A stretch of DNA of 64,000 nt, from NCBI GenBank assembly GCA_002964805.2, contig PUDQ02000019.1, positions 62,001-126,000 on the forward strand. Direction: 5' to 3'. The DNA comes from Trametes villosa. Lineage: Eukaryota; Basidiomycota; Agaricomycetes; Polyporales; Polyporaceae. A program made the position numbers and the translations under genes. This document shows positions 1 to 11,232 of the stretch, piece by piece (positions within the stretch are counted from its first letter, which is position 1; the number at the start of each line of letters is the position of its first letter). The notes under the pieces are model-generated. The model was not told the origin of the DNA. It saw only the letters and a program-made list of their open reading frames with translations, and did not search any database.

Positions 1-1
1 C

Positions 2-1290
2 TTCACCACAACGACTCTACCAGTACCGCGGACTGCCGAAGGAGGTGCCTCCGTCGATGCCGCCCCACGAAGAGACATTCCGGTCGATGTGGCTGGCGAT
101 CCTGCTCTCGGCCTCGAGGCCGAACACACCCTGGACGACGCCACGCTGAACGTCCGCATTCGAGTCGGTCTCAAGGACCCGTCGCTCGACGGCCCCCTGA
201 GGAAGATTTGCTTTGTATGTCGCCATCACCGCAACGGCGGTCGAGATTGCATACTTCGTCGCGGCGAAATGAAATGCGACCACTGCAGACAAAAGGGTCA
301 AAAATGTCGCTCCCTGGATGGACGTCCTTATGGGGAGTGGTATGATTCGCACAACTTCGAACGCCGTCAGTGTCGTTTCTTTACAGCATAAGAGCGCCGC
401 TGACTCTCATAGAAGAAGACCCCAAGACGGGCGCGGCTGCGGAAGCCAGCGTCTTAAGAAAGGCCAAGCGCCGCGGCACGCGAGGGCCCCCTACTAGACG
501 ATCGGCACGAGTTCAGGCCAGGTCTACGCTTGGATCCGCGCACTCCGCAACTCCCCAGTCGGTCGCTCCTCTGCCCGCGACACAGGACAGCGCTTCTACG
601 GCGCCGCATCCCCCTGACGAACAAGGTCGGGGCCCGCAGCAACTAAGCGTTGTCCATGCCGATCGGGTAGACTTTCGACGCTCTCCCTCACGACAACCCG
701 GCCTCTCCGCCCCACCCGAGCCGTCCGACAGCCTCCTCCCTGGCCCTGCGGGGGACCGAACGCCTCCACCCCCTGATCACGCTCATGGTATCCCCCACCC
801 TGGCGCGAGCGGTTTGGCTCGCACCGCACGCACCGCGCACAATGCCGAGGGTCTTCTGGCCGGTCTCGCGCCATCTCGTGAGGGCGACATCACCCTGGTC
901 GATGTCGTAAACTTCGCTTTCAGGCGCCAGCGTTACCACGAAGGGCAAGCGCGTGAATTTGGGAGAATCCTTGTGGGCGCAACCACGCTCTTAGGCGTTA
1001 ACTCGATTCACATGTTCAGCGAGGAAGCCGATGGTGCAGGCGATGGTCCGCGCCCAGGCCCTTCGGAGGCAGGGCCTTCCAGGCTTCCCGCGTCTGGCAG
1101 GCAGCCTGAACGCAGTGGCAGCTCCGACCTCCCGCGGGGTGGTATGGACGACTTATGGGACAACCAGGACGCTCTCGACGGCATCCTTCGTCAGCTTGCC
1201 AACCACTTGCAGGAGCATCCAGGATCTCGCGCGGATATTCTGGCAGCATTGCGAGATTTGGAGAGAAGACCGGAAGAAAACGGTGAGTAG
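2..1290 (+). CDS. Variant six-cysteine zinc-cluster-like protein, copy 1 (5' end outside window)
   Basis: The reading frame is open from the window edge, so the N-terminus is missing. Model: exon 2-365, intron 366-412 (donor GTCAGT, acceptor after CTCATAG), exon 413-1290 ending in TAG. The first exon holds six cysteines spaced C-x2-C-x9-C-x8-C-x2-C-x6-C, then a Y-x2-WYD motif. The same module occurs in the genes at 2792 and 7802, with the intron after it in the same phase (phase 1). The second exon is low-complexity and Pro/Arg/Ser-rich, then more ordered near its end (LDGILRQLANHLQEHPG). The second half of the Cys motif resembles fungal Zn2Cys6 clusters, but the C2-C3 spacing is 9 rather than 6. 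DNA binding is inference only. A further 3' intron starting at the GTGAGT near 1283 cannot be excluded. Confidence 0.7.
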
Positions 1291-2791
1291 AAGAACAGTG
1301 GCCAGCCGAACGGGCAGAGAAGGGAACACGTTGGCTTGAGGCAGTCGTCCCGCACTTCGCACGCAGTTTGCAGCTTGTACGTTTCCCTGCTATGGTCACC
1401 AACGGAGCGCCTCGCTTGCTGTATGATAGGCCGGTATGACCAGTTCCAGCGAAAGATATTGTTGTACGTTCCATTACTTTTACGATGTACGATCGGTGAT
1501 CAGGCTCCTCTTCTCCTGCGCAGAATGGCCGAAACGTGTCGGGAAGTCTTTACTTTGTACATTAGTCTTGTATGTTGTGTATAGCGATGATCCGACGAAT
1601 TCAGGGAGCTTGCGACACAGATGTGCGTTTTGGTTGAACGCTGCGGCTGGAACCTGCTCAGCGACACTCAGGAAGGGATACGGATAGGTAGTCCGCGGCG
1701 CGGCGCGGTCAAGGACGCAAGTCCGAGGCGGTCGCAACTTCACGGATTCTAACAGCAAGCCTCCAATTGTTATCCTCTCCTGTTTATCCGCATGCTGCAC
1801 GCGCAGTTTGTAGTAGTATTCTCTCTTATTCAGCTCGCGTGCACGGCATTGCAGCGCATCGCGACGCCAACGCTCTCGACGCGCGGATAGTCCGTAAGTA
1901 GCAGTTCGACGTGTTGCGCGCGCCACACGTGACCGCGTCGCACGTCATCCGCGCCACTTCCGCCCTCGCATATTGTACACCCGCCCTTGTCTCCCGACGC
2001 CAACATGTTCCTAGGGGTAGCGCGGGCCCTCTACGTACCGGTCGCGTCCTGATCAAAGACTCGTATTTCATGCTCTCGAATGCCATCGTTTTCACTTTCA
2101 TTTCCGTGCTCGACTTTGCCTTTCGTCTTCGACCCATCGACCTCACAAAAATGTCGCAAACTCCGCCTCGGACGTAGAAGAGCCCTGCAGATGAACTCTC
2201 CCCTTATAATCACCTCATAATAGCCTCATGAGCCTTGGCTAGGCCATTATGAGTGGATTATAAGGTGCAGTTGGCTGCTGAGCGGGATGTGATAGTTGCG
2301 ACAATTACACTCGAGTGCGCTCGCCTTCGCGCTCAACATTGCGCTTGGATCGCTCACATGCGGCTGTGTCACAGCCTTCATCTAGGGTCCTTTTTAGACG
2401 ACACGCTCTCCTCATACACTCTGCTTCTGTAATTTCTACCCGACACCCTTGCATTATCGCCTACTCACGACCTCCCGAGGAGTTCGCAGCATCATCAACG
2501 CCCGTCGCGGCACTCATAAGAGCATGCAAATTCACAGTTCCCATCTGGTACCAATCATTGAAAAACCATCTTGCGATAATGCGACACCGTTGACCACCAC
2601 CTCGGAGACCTACGCGGTACTTGCATGGGGAGATTGTCGCAGGACGTGGGCGGCTGTGAGTTTAGGGTAGGTGCGCTTTGGGCGCTTATTGACCATCGGG
2701 AGATCAAATATTGTCTCGTCATCGCGACTCTGGTATGTCTACGTGCTCGCTCAGTTGCAACTACGTCACATTTCCCCCGCTTCTATTGACG
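1291..2791. other. Intergenic region with one hairpin
   Basis: No open frame here looks like protein, and the longer frames have no recognisable motif or splice logic. The one clear structure is an inverted repeat at 2202-2264, listed separately. Confidence 0.5.
2202..2264. repeat. Inverted repeat (hairpin)
   Basis: Left arm CCTTATAATCACCTCATAA and a right arm whose reverse complement begins CCTTATAATCCACTCATAA form about 20-bp arms around a loop of roughly 22 bp. It is AT-rich in a GC-rich setting and could be the tip of a small transposon-derived element. Confidence 0.6.
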
Positions 2792-4189
2792 ATGCCCGGT
2801 GACGAAACATCCCAGCAAAAGGATGGAATCGAGTGGGTTTGGCCGAGCCTCGAGAAACTAGTGAGTCATCTGCTGGGAGCTCCACGATGCCCACTTGAAG
2901 CTGACGAATTCCTAATAGCAGGATCTCCAGGACGCAGGCGCGAGCACAGCGGAGATTCTGCTCCAGGCAGACGCGATATATCAGCGCGTCAAGGCGAGCG
3001 TTCCCGCCGACGCGGCAGAGTGGCCCAAAGTGCGAGGCGCGATCCACCTCTACCTTGCCCGCGAGCGTGCACAGGCTAGCTGCGAGGAGTGTCATCAGTC
3101 TCAATCAGCGGCGAGCAGAGACAACAGGAGACAGAAGGTTGAAGTGGTTGTAGCTTCTCGATCAAAGCGCAAGTCCGACGACCCGGAGATCGTGCGCGAC
3201 GCTGCAAAGCGCTCCAAGCTGGCATCAGGACCAGACAATGCGAACAACCCGGGCCCTAGCTGTGAACGCTGCGAAACCCGGGTCAAGGCTAAGACAATCT
3301 GTACTCTGCGGGAGGGTGCTAAGAAGTGCGACCAGTGCATTGTCGACAAGCGTGGATGCTGGAAGAACGACGCCTACTACACCCTGTGGTTCGATGAGCA
3401 GGGCCTGAAAAGGGGTGAGTTATCCACATCGGAGGGGTATGCAATATGGCTGAGATTTGAGTAGCACCACCTCTGCCATCGAGAGCCCCCAGGCGGAGCG
3501 ATCGAACGCGGGCGGCAGCACTCGCCCCCGCGAGGTCCGACCAGGGCGCACAAGGTCGCCCAGTTACTCAGTCACCAACGTCCTCTCATAAATCATTACA
3601 AGCCACGGAGATCCGCCAGAGCTTCTCGACACCATCGAAGGCCCTTGCATCCACGCCAACCGTGTCCCCAGAAGCCCCCCAGCGCATGCACGTAGACTCG
3701 CAGCCGATGTCACCAACTTCGCAGAATGTCGGAACAGAGTCGCCGCAGGATGTGGACGTCGGAATGGAGTCGCCGCAGGATGTGGACGTCGGAATGGAGT
3801 CGCCGGATGTGGACGTCGGAATGGAGTCGCCGCAGGATGTGGACGTCGGAATGGAGTCGCCTGGAGGTGCGGATATCCCGACGGCGCTGGATGCGGACGT
3901 CGAGATGGAATTGCCAGCGATTGCCGGGGGCGCAGGTAATGTCGGCACGGTCGACGTTACCATGGAGTCACTAAAGGAATCCGCAGGTACGGGGGGCGAG
4001 GGCGTTGGAGAAGAGGTGCCGCCTACGACGGAGGAGATGGTACGGCGTACAGAAGCCTTCGCAGCCAAGGTCCGAAGCATAAACATATGTCGGGAATACC
4101 GCTTGCTTCGGTACCGCCGCATCGCACTCCTGTGGATGGAGGATATGCTGAGGCAGGAGGAGGAAGTCGTTTGGAACAGTATACCGTAG
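2792..4189 (+). CDS. Variant six-cysteine zinc-cluster-like protein, copy 2
   Basis: Three exons: 2792-2860, 2922-3414, 3465-4189; introns of 61 and 50 nt in phases 0 and 1, as in the gene at 7802. Predicted 428 aa. Exon 2 begins with a conserved helical block (ADAIYQRVK, then a DAAEWPKVRGAIHLYLA segment) also found at 8003 and 6352. The six-cysteine module C-x2-C-x9-C-x8-C-x2-C-x6-C and a Y-x2-WFD motif follow. Exon 3 is Pro/Ser-rich, then has an acidic tandem decapeptide repeat (consensus ESPQDVDVGM), and ends in a charged helical tail (about the last 50 residues) that may be a coiled coil. The start codon is the first ATG and matches the paralog layout. Function unknown; the cysteine spacing suggests a zinc-binding nuclear protein. 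Confidence 0.75.
3737..3866 (+). repeat. In-frame 30-bp minisatellite
   Basis: About four head-to-tail units of 30, 30, 27 and 30 bp within exon 3 of the gene at 2792. Each encodes ESPQDVDVGM or a version lacking Q. Unit lengths are multiples of three, so copy number can change without breaking the frame. Confidence 0.85.
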
Positions 4190-4829
4190 TATTTCGTAGC
4201 AATCTTACCCGCTGTGCCTGCACAGGGAGATAGGGCGCTGGTACAAGGCTGCAAGAACGCAAACATATGAGTGTCATATCACTTAGCTGTCCTCGTCCGC
4301 ACTATCTATCTGTGAATGTGATGCGCTGTCCAACGGTTACGTTTTTGGCAGCATGCCGATACATGGGTGACAGCGTTACAACATGTTTGATGAACGAAAC
4401 TTATCGATACGATGCGTAGGCGTTGCTCCGCGCAAGTTACAGAGCATTAATTTAGTTTTGTGTCCCAAATAGAGACTTCCGACCCGTTCGTAGTGGCCAT
4501 TCGTCGCTCGCTGCCCAGCTCAGATGCTCAACATGGATCAAAGCAGAGGCCGGCACCTATTGGGTATTAGTCGCTCGCGCGAGCGGTAGGGCACCAGGGC
4601 CGCGCCGCGGCTGTAGACTCGTATGGGAGAAACGAGCATGAGTAAGTGTGTAGCGTATTTCTCTGCGTGTACACTCGCAAGAGTGGAAGGTCTCAAAGCA
4701 AGTATTCAAGGTAGGCCGTAGAGAGCACCAGATGCAGTATAGTCGAGGAAAACAAACATGTTAGCGGCGCGCGTGCGCGCGCTGTAGGAGTCATACAGCG
4801 ATATGCTACACCAGTGTCCCGGCCCCGAC
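4190..4829. other. Intergenic region
   Basis: I see no supportable gene. There is a short alternating GC stretch near 4765-4785. Confidence 0.4.
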
Positions 4830-4846
4830 AGTCTAACGGGTATCGC

Positions 4847-5745
4847 CTACCACAGCGCGCCACACTGGATTTCGAGCATGTCGATTCCCTCGCACCTGCG
4901 GAACGTGTTGTCCACGAAGTCGGCCGCTTCTGGGGCGAGTGCTTTGTCCAACAGCGCCGCCGCGAGGAACTGCCAGCCGTCCAGCGTACGCCGCGAGTTC
5001 AGCAGGGCCGGATTGAAAGAGTGCAAAATCCTGAGAAGGGGGTTGCGTGCGGCGGTGAGCGCGACGTCGGGGCAAGTGAAGAGGATGTGCTCTTTATACT
5101 CATCGGTGGTGCGCGTGTGACAGAACCGGCACAGCCGACGTTCAAGAGGGACGCTGTGTTTCCGCATCTTCTCGATCGCGTAGAGCCGGATCCCTGCAAG
5201 CAGCCGTGCGACGGCACGCATGTGAGGGACGCGGTGAAGGAGCGTGTACGCGCGCATGGCAATTACCTTGTTGAGTGGCGGGCCTGTCGCCATCGCCGTC
5301 GACAGGGAGGGGAGCAGACCGGCCGTTCCAGAGCTCGAGCTTGGCCGCCTGTGAGAGTGCGCTGTATGTGTACTGCTTGAGGGAGCCGAGCAAATGTTCG
5401 CGAGCCGTCCTGGCACTCTCGAGGGCTGGCGGAACTCGTATCCATGAGGCGTGGCCACGCAGCCGCGCTAGGGATACCAAGCATTGGAAAGCGGCTTTGG
5501 GCACGGCAGAGGCGTGCATGAGCAGGTACTCCAGCATTCCAATGACGAAGAGTGTGCGTATGTAGCGGATCGGCTTGAACGCGAGGTCAAGCAGTACCGG
5601 CATAACAGCGCCGTGCCAGGGCAGGCGAGATACACGCTGGGCGAAGGTGTACTGGAGCGCCTCAATGGTACGCAGGCTACGTCGAAAGGGCGCGGTCAGC
5701 GTATTTCGCGCGAATGCAAGCAGCTGTACTCACTCGGTGGTGTTA
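4847..5745 (-). pseudogene. Non-LTR retrotransposon reverse transcriptase, C-terminal remnant
   Basis: The minus strand shows the tail of an RT-type ORF. A helical stretch (AFKPIRYIRTLFVIGMLEYL, then AAFQCLVSLARL) is followed by a zinc-knuckle-like segment CRFCHTRTTDEYKEHILFTC, i.e. C-x2-C-x10-H-x4-C, as seen in the zf-RVT region downstream of many non-LTR reverse transcriptases. The two halves are in different frames, so a frameshift lies near 5290-5330, and a TGA interrupts the upstream frame near 5740. No catalytic YxDD motif or endonuclease is visible. I read it as a 5'-truncated, decayed copy, as is typical for non-LTR elements. The assignment rests on motif resemblance, not alignment. 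Confidence 0.5.
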
Positions 5746-6170
5746 ACATCTAAGCCGACAGTCGCACCGGACGGAAGGTGGGAGTCGCTTCGCTCGCTGT
5801 ACAGTTTACGCGCAATTTCGGGGGGTTTTGCACCGATGTACGACTCTGGGGTAGATGATCGCGTTTGCCATACGAGTGGTCGTTTGGGGCTGCTCTTCAC
5901 GGTGCACTCCGAGGAAGCTTCGCATCGTTGAGCATAGTTGCGCTTCGACATATATGGTCCCTTGTACGAGGCGGACGGCTGAGGTAGGTGTATGGGTGTC
6001 GTGGGAGTCGAGGAAGCCAGTCCAGTTGGGGTAGTGATCGCCGCGGATCTCCGTGAATGCTAGATGACTGATTGGAGCGCGATGCGGTGCCGATGTGCAA
6101 CGCTATTGTTGTCGCTGAGCGGCGGCGCTCACGGTTACACCCAGACCTCCACTACCGCCACCGCCCCACC

Positions 6171-6984
6171 ATGACTACACTGCCGCACGGAGGAGTACAA
6201 GAGCTCCTTTCTGTATGGAATTCGCGCCCGAAGACATCGGATCCGGTGGATGATAGGATTCTTTGGGCCGAGAGGTTATTTGAAACAATGGTGAGTTGCC
6301 TCACTACAAAGTACCGATATTTGTTCCCTTACCAGTCTCATCTTCCCCAAGGAGCTTTCCGGTCTTTCCGGGGACACTATAAGCACTCCATGTGCAGTCT
6401 TCTTTGGAGATGAGGGCTACAAGCTGGTCGCCGACGTATGGCCGAAGAACGCCCAGGACTGGCCCTCTTGGGCAGGTTCAGCGTTCCATAAGGCAGTTGA
6501 AAGGGTACGAACTTTCCAAGCGCACGACTTGTGAGAGAACCTCACCCCAACGCTCATGTTTTGCTTAAAGAGCGCAACGACTCCGCCGTGTCGCACCGCC
6601 GAGGTTCTCTTGATCGACCCGAGCGCGACGCTGCCGGCCGACGTCAGCTCCATCTCTGAGATCGCACCACTTCACGCCGGGCCTCCCGTGGTCATCACGC
6701 CCGCGACTCCGCCCGTCAACATCGACACTTTCCCAACGATCGCGCCTCCGGAGGGAAGTTTGCACCTCCAGGCTCCTACCAGACCGCGTCCCCACCGTGC
6801 GCGCGTGGGCAACATAGATCGGCCCCGTGCGAACAATATGCGACTTCGAGCCATACAGGCTGAAAGCGATTACATCGCCCTGCGCATGCGGCGAGTGGCT
6901 GAGCGCGACACGCGCCTGTCAAACTTGGAGCAGGAGACGATGAGGGTGATATGGGGCCCTGACGATGAACCACCGACTATTTAG
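6171..6984 (+). CDS. Cysteine-less paralog of the six-cysteine family
   Basis: Three exons: 6171-6290, 6352-6504, 6571-6984; introns of 61 and 66 nt, both phase 0; predicted 228 aa. Intron 1 has the same length and phase as intron 1 of the gene at 2792. Exon 2 carries the family block (DVWPKNAQDWPSWAGSAFH), matching DAAEWPKVRGAIH at 2792 and DPAGWPEWEGI at 7802. The six-cysteine module is absent; exon 2 joins directly to a Pro-rich stretch and a charged C-terminal helix with a basic N-terminal part. It therefore keeps the N-terminal and C-terminal parts of the family without the putative zinc cluster. It could be a deletion derivative that is still open, or a regulatory short form. Function unknown. 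Confidence 0.65.
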
Positions 6985-7801
6985 GCACGACAAGTCCTGC
7001 GGAGTGGCTGATGGTAGGACTATGTGGCGGTTCAAGGAGCTGGCAACGCGTCGGTACCTGGCGCCAGGGCATGCCTGCCGCCGCCTCGCCTCGTTGGTCT
7101 GACTTGGCGCTGTGCGATGCTCGAAGGTCCCTCTAGACCAATACACCCCCCTCGCACAGCAACCGCACTTACTTGATGCATATTTTGCATGCTCTTCGCT
7201 GTACTGATACGCACGTCGCGCAGCTACTCATCCCAGTCCCGCGTAAAGTACGTCTAACTGAACTTCATAGTCGACCCGGCTCCATTACGTTTGTGTATTC
7301 GATAACTAGTCTGCTCTGTGCGACGTTACATTTGACCACCTCAAAGTACACTCACTTCCGATTATCGAGTGTACGTGCGAATCTTAGCTAGACGCAGCGT
7401 GCTCAGCAACTCAACTCGATGTATCCGTACTTATGAGCGGTGAGCATAGGAACGCGTACGCTGCAGTGTATGTGCTGTACGCGGCCAGATTTCTCGGGGT
7501 CAATGCGGTCAAAAGACACCTGAAAAGTTTTGGCAGAAGAGCGGCAATTTCAAAGCATGCCACGGAGTGGAGAATTCTGACAAACGGTTACATTAGAAGA
7601 CCGCGTGCGCAGCCAGCGTGCGGCGCTTCGACCCTGACCGAAGGCGGCGTTCAACGACACTGTCAGGGCTGGTAACAAATAGACGCCCACATCGTGTATA
7701 CAAATAGGCGAGCACAACGACGGCCTCCGGTTGCTCGCTCTTAGCCCGGATACATCACTTCCTGGAGCTTGAATCCTTATCATCCTCACTCTCCACACCT
7801 C
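6985..7801. other. Intergenic region upstream of copy 3
   Basis: No convincing coding segment. It presumably holds the promoter of the gene starting at 7802; I see no clear TATA box. Confidence 0.4.
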
Positions 7802-9432
7802 ATGGCTCCCGACAAGGGAAAACAGAAGGCGACGGAGCTTGAGTACGCTCAAGACCGGCTGCAGGAGTGCTCCGACATCGGAAGCCTCGGTCCGATGCCA
7901 ACGGATGATACGCTTCGGTGGGGACAGACCACGCTGAAAGCGCTCGTATGAAACCCGCTTTTATCTGAGATACTGCCGTTGCTGACAGCCCGGAACCTTC
8001 AGCGCTATGCAAGTGATGTCCACGCTCAAAGCGAAGAAGAGCTAGCTAGAGCAGCCGACGTCGTCTTCGAGACTGTAAGGGACACCTTGTCAGGCGACCC
8101 CGCAGGTTGGCCGGAGTGGGAAGGAATCGACCTTCTGCTCGCAGCGCGTGAGCGTTGGGTAGCGCGCACTGTCGCACATCTCGCAGATGCAGAGGAGCTC
8201 CAACGTGTCGCGGAACAGGAGACTGCGGAGGATCAAGAAGACATCGACATGGAAGCCGATGACGATGCCAACAGGGAAGTCCGTCATGCGGAAGATGAGC
8301 CGATGAACGTCGATCCGGCGAACATCGACCCGATGAACGTCGCTGAGGACGTGCCGGCGGCACCTAGTCGAATTCGCCATTCGACCCGGCGCTTCACGCA
8401 CCGGGTGGAGGTCGTTGTCCAGAGACCCAGAACGAACACTCGACTGGCCTCGAAGGCCAAGTACAAGCTCAAGCGTCGCGATCTCACTCCTCCCTGGGAG
8501 GGAATGACCAACCCCCCTCTCAAGTGCGACAGATGCCGGAGGCAGAAACACGCACGCCCAATTTGCATCCTACGGAAGGGCGAAAACAGCTGCGACAAGT
8601 GCATCGACAACAAAAAGGGCTGTTTCAAAGGAGGGGATGCGTACTCGACGTGGTACGACTATCACGAATTCGCCCGGGGTATGTCGTATCTGGACAGGGC
8701 TCCCGCTGGCGCTGACGACTACGGTAGCGATATCAGTGAAGAACGCTATCAAATCACACATGGCTAGGGTTGCAAGGGATGCGGGCGCCGAAGCGGCACT
8801 AGGGTCAAGCGGACAAACCGAGGTAGCGTCCGGGAGTGGGCGGGCGGAGGCAGCAGCCACCGCGACGGAGTTAGAGCCTGAACTAGAGGCAACTCTGGAG
8901 CCCGAGCGAGAGCCCGAGCCCGAGCCCGAGCCGGAGTCTGAGCCGGAGGCAGAACATGAGGCAGAGGATGCCGCTGACGGGTACTCAGGCGGTGGCACGA
9001 GTAGCGATTCCAGCGCGGAGATCTCATTAGCCGCCGTAGGATCGAACAGACGCCGATACAGACGTGCGCAGGTAAGCCGAACCGTGCACTTGAATGACAC
9101 TGAAGGCTGATCTGTCCCCTCCACAAAAGGTGATCAATAGCTCCCCAGAGCCACCCTTGCCAGTGTTTAGCCCTGTCTCGACCGCTATCGCATCCGCCCT
9201 TCTGGCTGGCGGCGCCGGCCCAAGTCTTCAGGACTTCACCGCCGATCACATAGCGCAGGTACCCACGGCTGACCGCTACCGCTTGGAGAATATGGAACGG
9301 GAAATCATACTATCCCTGGATCGAAGCGCAATCTTGATTGAGAACGTGGTGCTGATGAGGCGTGAGCAGCGCAGACGAGTTGAAGAGGCCTGCCGGACGG
9401 CTTCTGACGCGAACGAGGGTGGAGAGGAGTAG
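7802..9432 (+). CDS. Variant six-cysteine zinc-cluster-like protein, copy 3
   Basis: Four exons: 7802-7945, 8003-8678, 8728-9071 (8737 is an equally in-frame alternative acceptor), 9130-9432; introns 57, 49, 58 nt; predicted about 488 aa. All junctions agree in phase (0, 1, 0). Exon 2 contains the family helical block (AADVVFETVRDTL, DPAGWPEWEGI), an acidic Met/Asp-rich stretch, a basic stretch and then the six cysteines C-x2-C-x9-C-x8-C-x2-C-x6-C with the Y-x2-WYD motif. Exon 3 is strikingly Glu/Pro-rich (alternating EPEPEP), exon 4 has a helical charged tail. The start was chosen for the MAPDKGKQKA opening. Role unknown; the acidic regions plus a zinc-cluster-like module would fit a transcription factor, but this is inference. 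Confidence 0.75.
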
Positions 9433-9654
9433 GACTTGTACCGCTCTTGGATGTACTATATACTGCATGTCAGCGTGTCGAGGTGTGATGTCCGTTGATT
9501 TGAATGGCTCGAGATACTAGCTGAGTGTATGAAACATGGCCTAGGCCTGTATCAGTGAAGATGAACAGGTTGGGACAGCGGTTTGCAGAACTGCAATGAG
9601 CTGTGTAGCCGTCGAAACTAAACTTCCTGGCAGCTCTGCGATCACTGCGCAATG

Positions 9655-9711
9655 TTGCGACTTTGCGACTTTGCGACTCTGCGACTTTGCGACTTTGCGA
9701 CTTTGCGACTT
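9655..9711. repeat. GCGACTTT tandem array A
   Basis: About seven copies of the 8-mer GCGACTTT, one with a single change to GCGACTCT. A second array of the same unit in the same orientation lies at 11369-11436, on the other side of the BAH/PHD gene. Confidence 0.9.
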
Positions 9712-9928
9712 GAAGGATGTGGACTGAGCGCTTACGGCTTCCTGCGTTGGCCATCACAAGCATGTCATCCCGGAATTTCACTATGAAATAAGCAGCTCCT
9801 GCCGCTGTATGGTATGTTAATTTCTCCTCAGGTCGTATTGAAGGCACCACGGAACGCCGGACTCTTCCGGTACTCGCCTCCGACATGACCCGAGCGGCGG
9901 GGACCACACTTGACACGCATTTTGCAGT

Positions 9929-9935
9929 ATAAAGG
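9929..9935 (+). promoter_or_regulatory. TATA-box candidate
   Basis: TATAAAG about 50 bp upstream of the ATG at 9981. Position and sequence fit a core promoter element with a very short leader; no transcript evidence is available. Confidence 0.4.
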
Positions 9936-9980
9936 GTTGAGCCTTCTTGGATTCCCTCAGTATCACTCCCCTCACCAGTC

Positions 9981-11232
9981 ATGCAGCCAGCTATCCCCGA
10001 TTCGAAGACACACCGCGCGTTCCCCCGCAACAGCTCGGAATGGGGCCTCGCATTCCGGGAAGGGAAGATATGCGACGAGGTCTACGGTACGTATCAAGTA
10101 ACTACTGATACGCCAATCTAATTGACTACAACAGGTTGGGGAGAGATCCAAAACATTGCTCTGCAGGCCGGAGACTAGTATGAAGCCCTTCCAGATTCAT
10201 GATGCGTATCTGACATATACTAGCGTCGTTATCGCACCAAGCGGGACCAGGCGCGACGACACTCTTATCCAAGATAAAGAGTTTGTCGCACGTGTCGCTG
10301 CAGTTGCAGTGTCTCACAGATTTGGGGCTGTGAGGCCTTCTCAACGTCCATGCTTGGTTACTGCTGATTATACATTCTATAGCTGGTCAAATTACACTGG
10401 TTCTACAAGAAGGGAGAGCTGCAAGTCAGTGTCGGAAGTAATGCTGCCACCAAAAGTGCCATCGAGACCATGGGTGCACAGGAGCTCTTGTCGCTCTCTT
10501 GCGACACGTACGACCATGCAGATGTTGTCGTTCGCCACATCAACGTCGTCTCAATGCCGACAACCATCCCGATGTTCCCCCTTATCGACAAGGACACATA
10601 CTTTATACGCGAAGATTGCACGCTTTTGCGAGCGTGGACCACGCAACAGGTCACCGTACTGGAGGTACGTAGAGACCGTCATGCAAGAAAAGTCACTCAC
10701 ATTTTTGCAGACTAGAACGCGCAAGTACTGCCAGATTTTGGGCTGCAACAAAGGCAACCTATATCGGCCAGACTACGACATCATGCGCTTTTGCCGCTCA
10801 TGTCGGCTGTGGTTCCACATCGAATGTCTGGTAATCGCCCCGGAAGAGACAGAACCCACTCCTGCCCCACCCCTCCCGGGTCGCCCCAAGCAGCCGGACA
10901 TTGTCGCATCCTATGATGATGTCTATCCGATACACGGTCACAAGTTTACGGCCCTCCATTACCAGATGTGGCGTCGAATGCTGCGTCTTCCAATTCAACG
11001 AGGTTACGAGGGCTTTCACTATCCTCTTTCCTTCGAGTCGATTATGTTCGCCATTCACGACTACGAGCGCAAAGGGGGATGCCCCCCTGATGTGTTCTCG
11101 TTTGTTGACGCTACTCTCGATGTTCCAATCCACCTTTCCGACAAAATGGACTACTTCAAGGGGATGTTCCACGAGGTGGTCGAAAAGAAATGGATTTACT
11201 ATACCTGCCCTGATTGCCATAGTGTTATATAG
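9981..11232 (+). CDS. BAH/split-PHD (PIQR) protein, copy 1
   Basis: Five exons: 9981-10086, 10135-10177, 10224-10329, 10383-10664, 10711-11232; introns 46-53 nt; all phases agree; 352 aa. Residues about 48-175 read as a BAH domain: a GDYVVIAPSG opening, FVARVAAV, KLHWFYKKGEL, QELLSLSCDTYDHAD and a DKDTYFIRED strand. From residue 185 follows a PHD-like zinc finger: C-x4-C, then FC-x2-C, WFH-x2-C, and finally C345-x2-C348 at the very C-terminus. Between the sixth and seventh ligands lie 126 residues with the motif LPIQRGY (PIQR at about 273-276), far longer than the usual PHD gap. BAH-PHD proteins elsewhere read histone marks, so a chromatin role is plausible but inferred. The gene at 13722-14971 has the same exon plan. 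Confidence 0.85.

Larger units (their letters stand above)
9433..9980. other. Intergenic region with 8-mer array
   Basis: No gene seen. It contains the GCGACTTT array at 9655-9711 and a TATA-like element at 9929-9935 just upstream of the BAH/PHD gene at 9981. Confidence 0.5.

Noticed and set aside
9655..9711. CRISPR-like array
   Set aside because: Contiguous 8-bp units without spacers in a eukaryotic genome; a simple tandem repeat.
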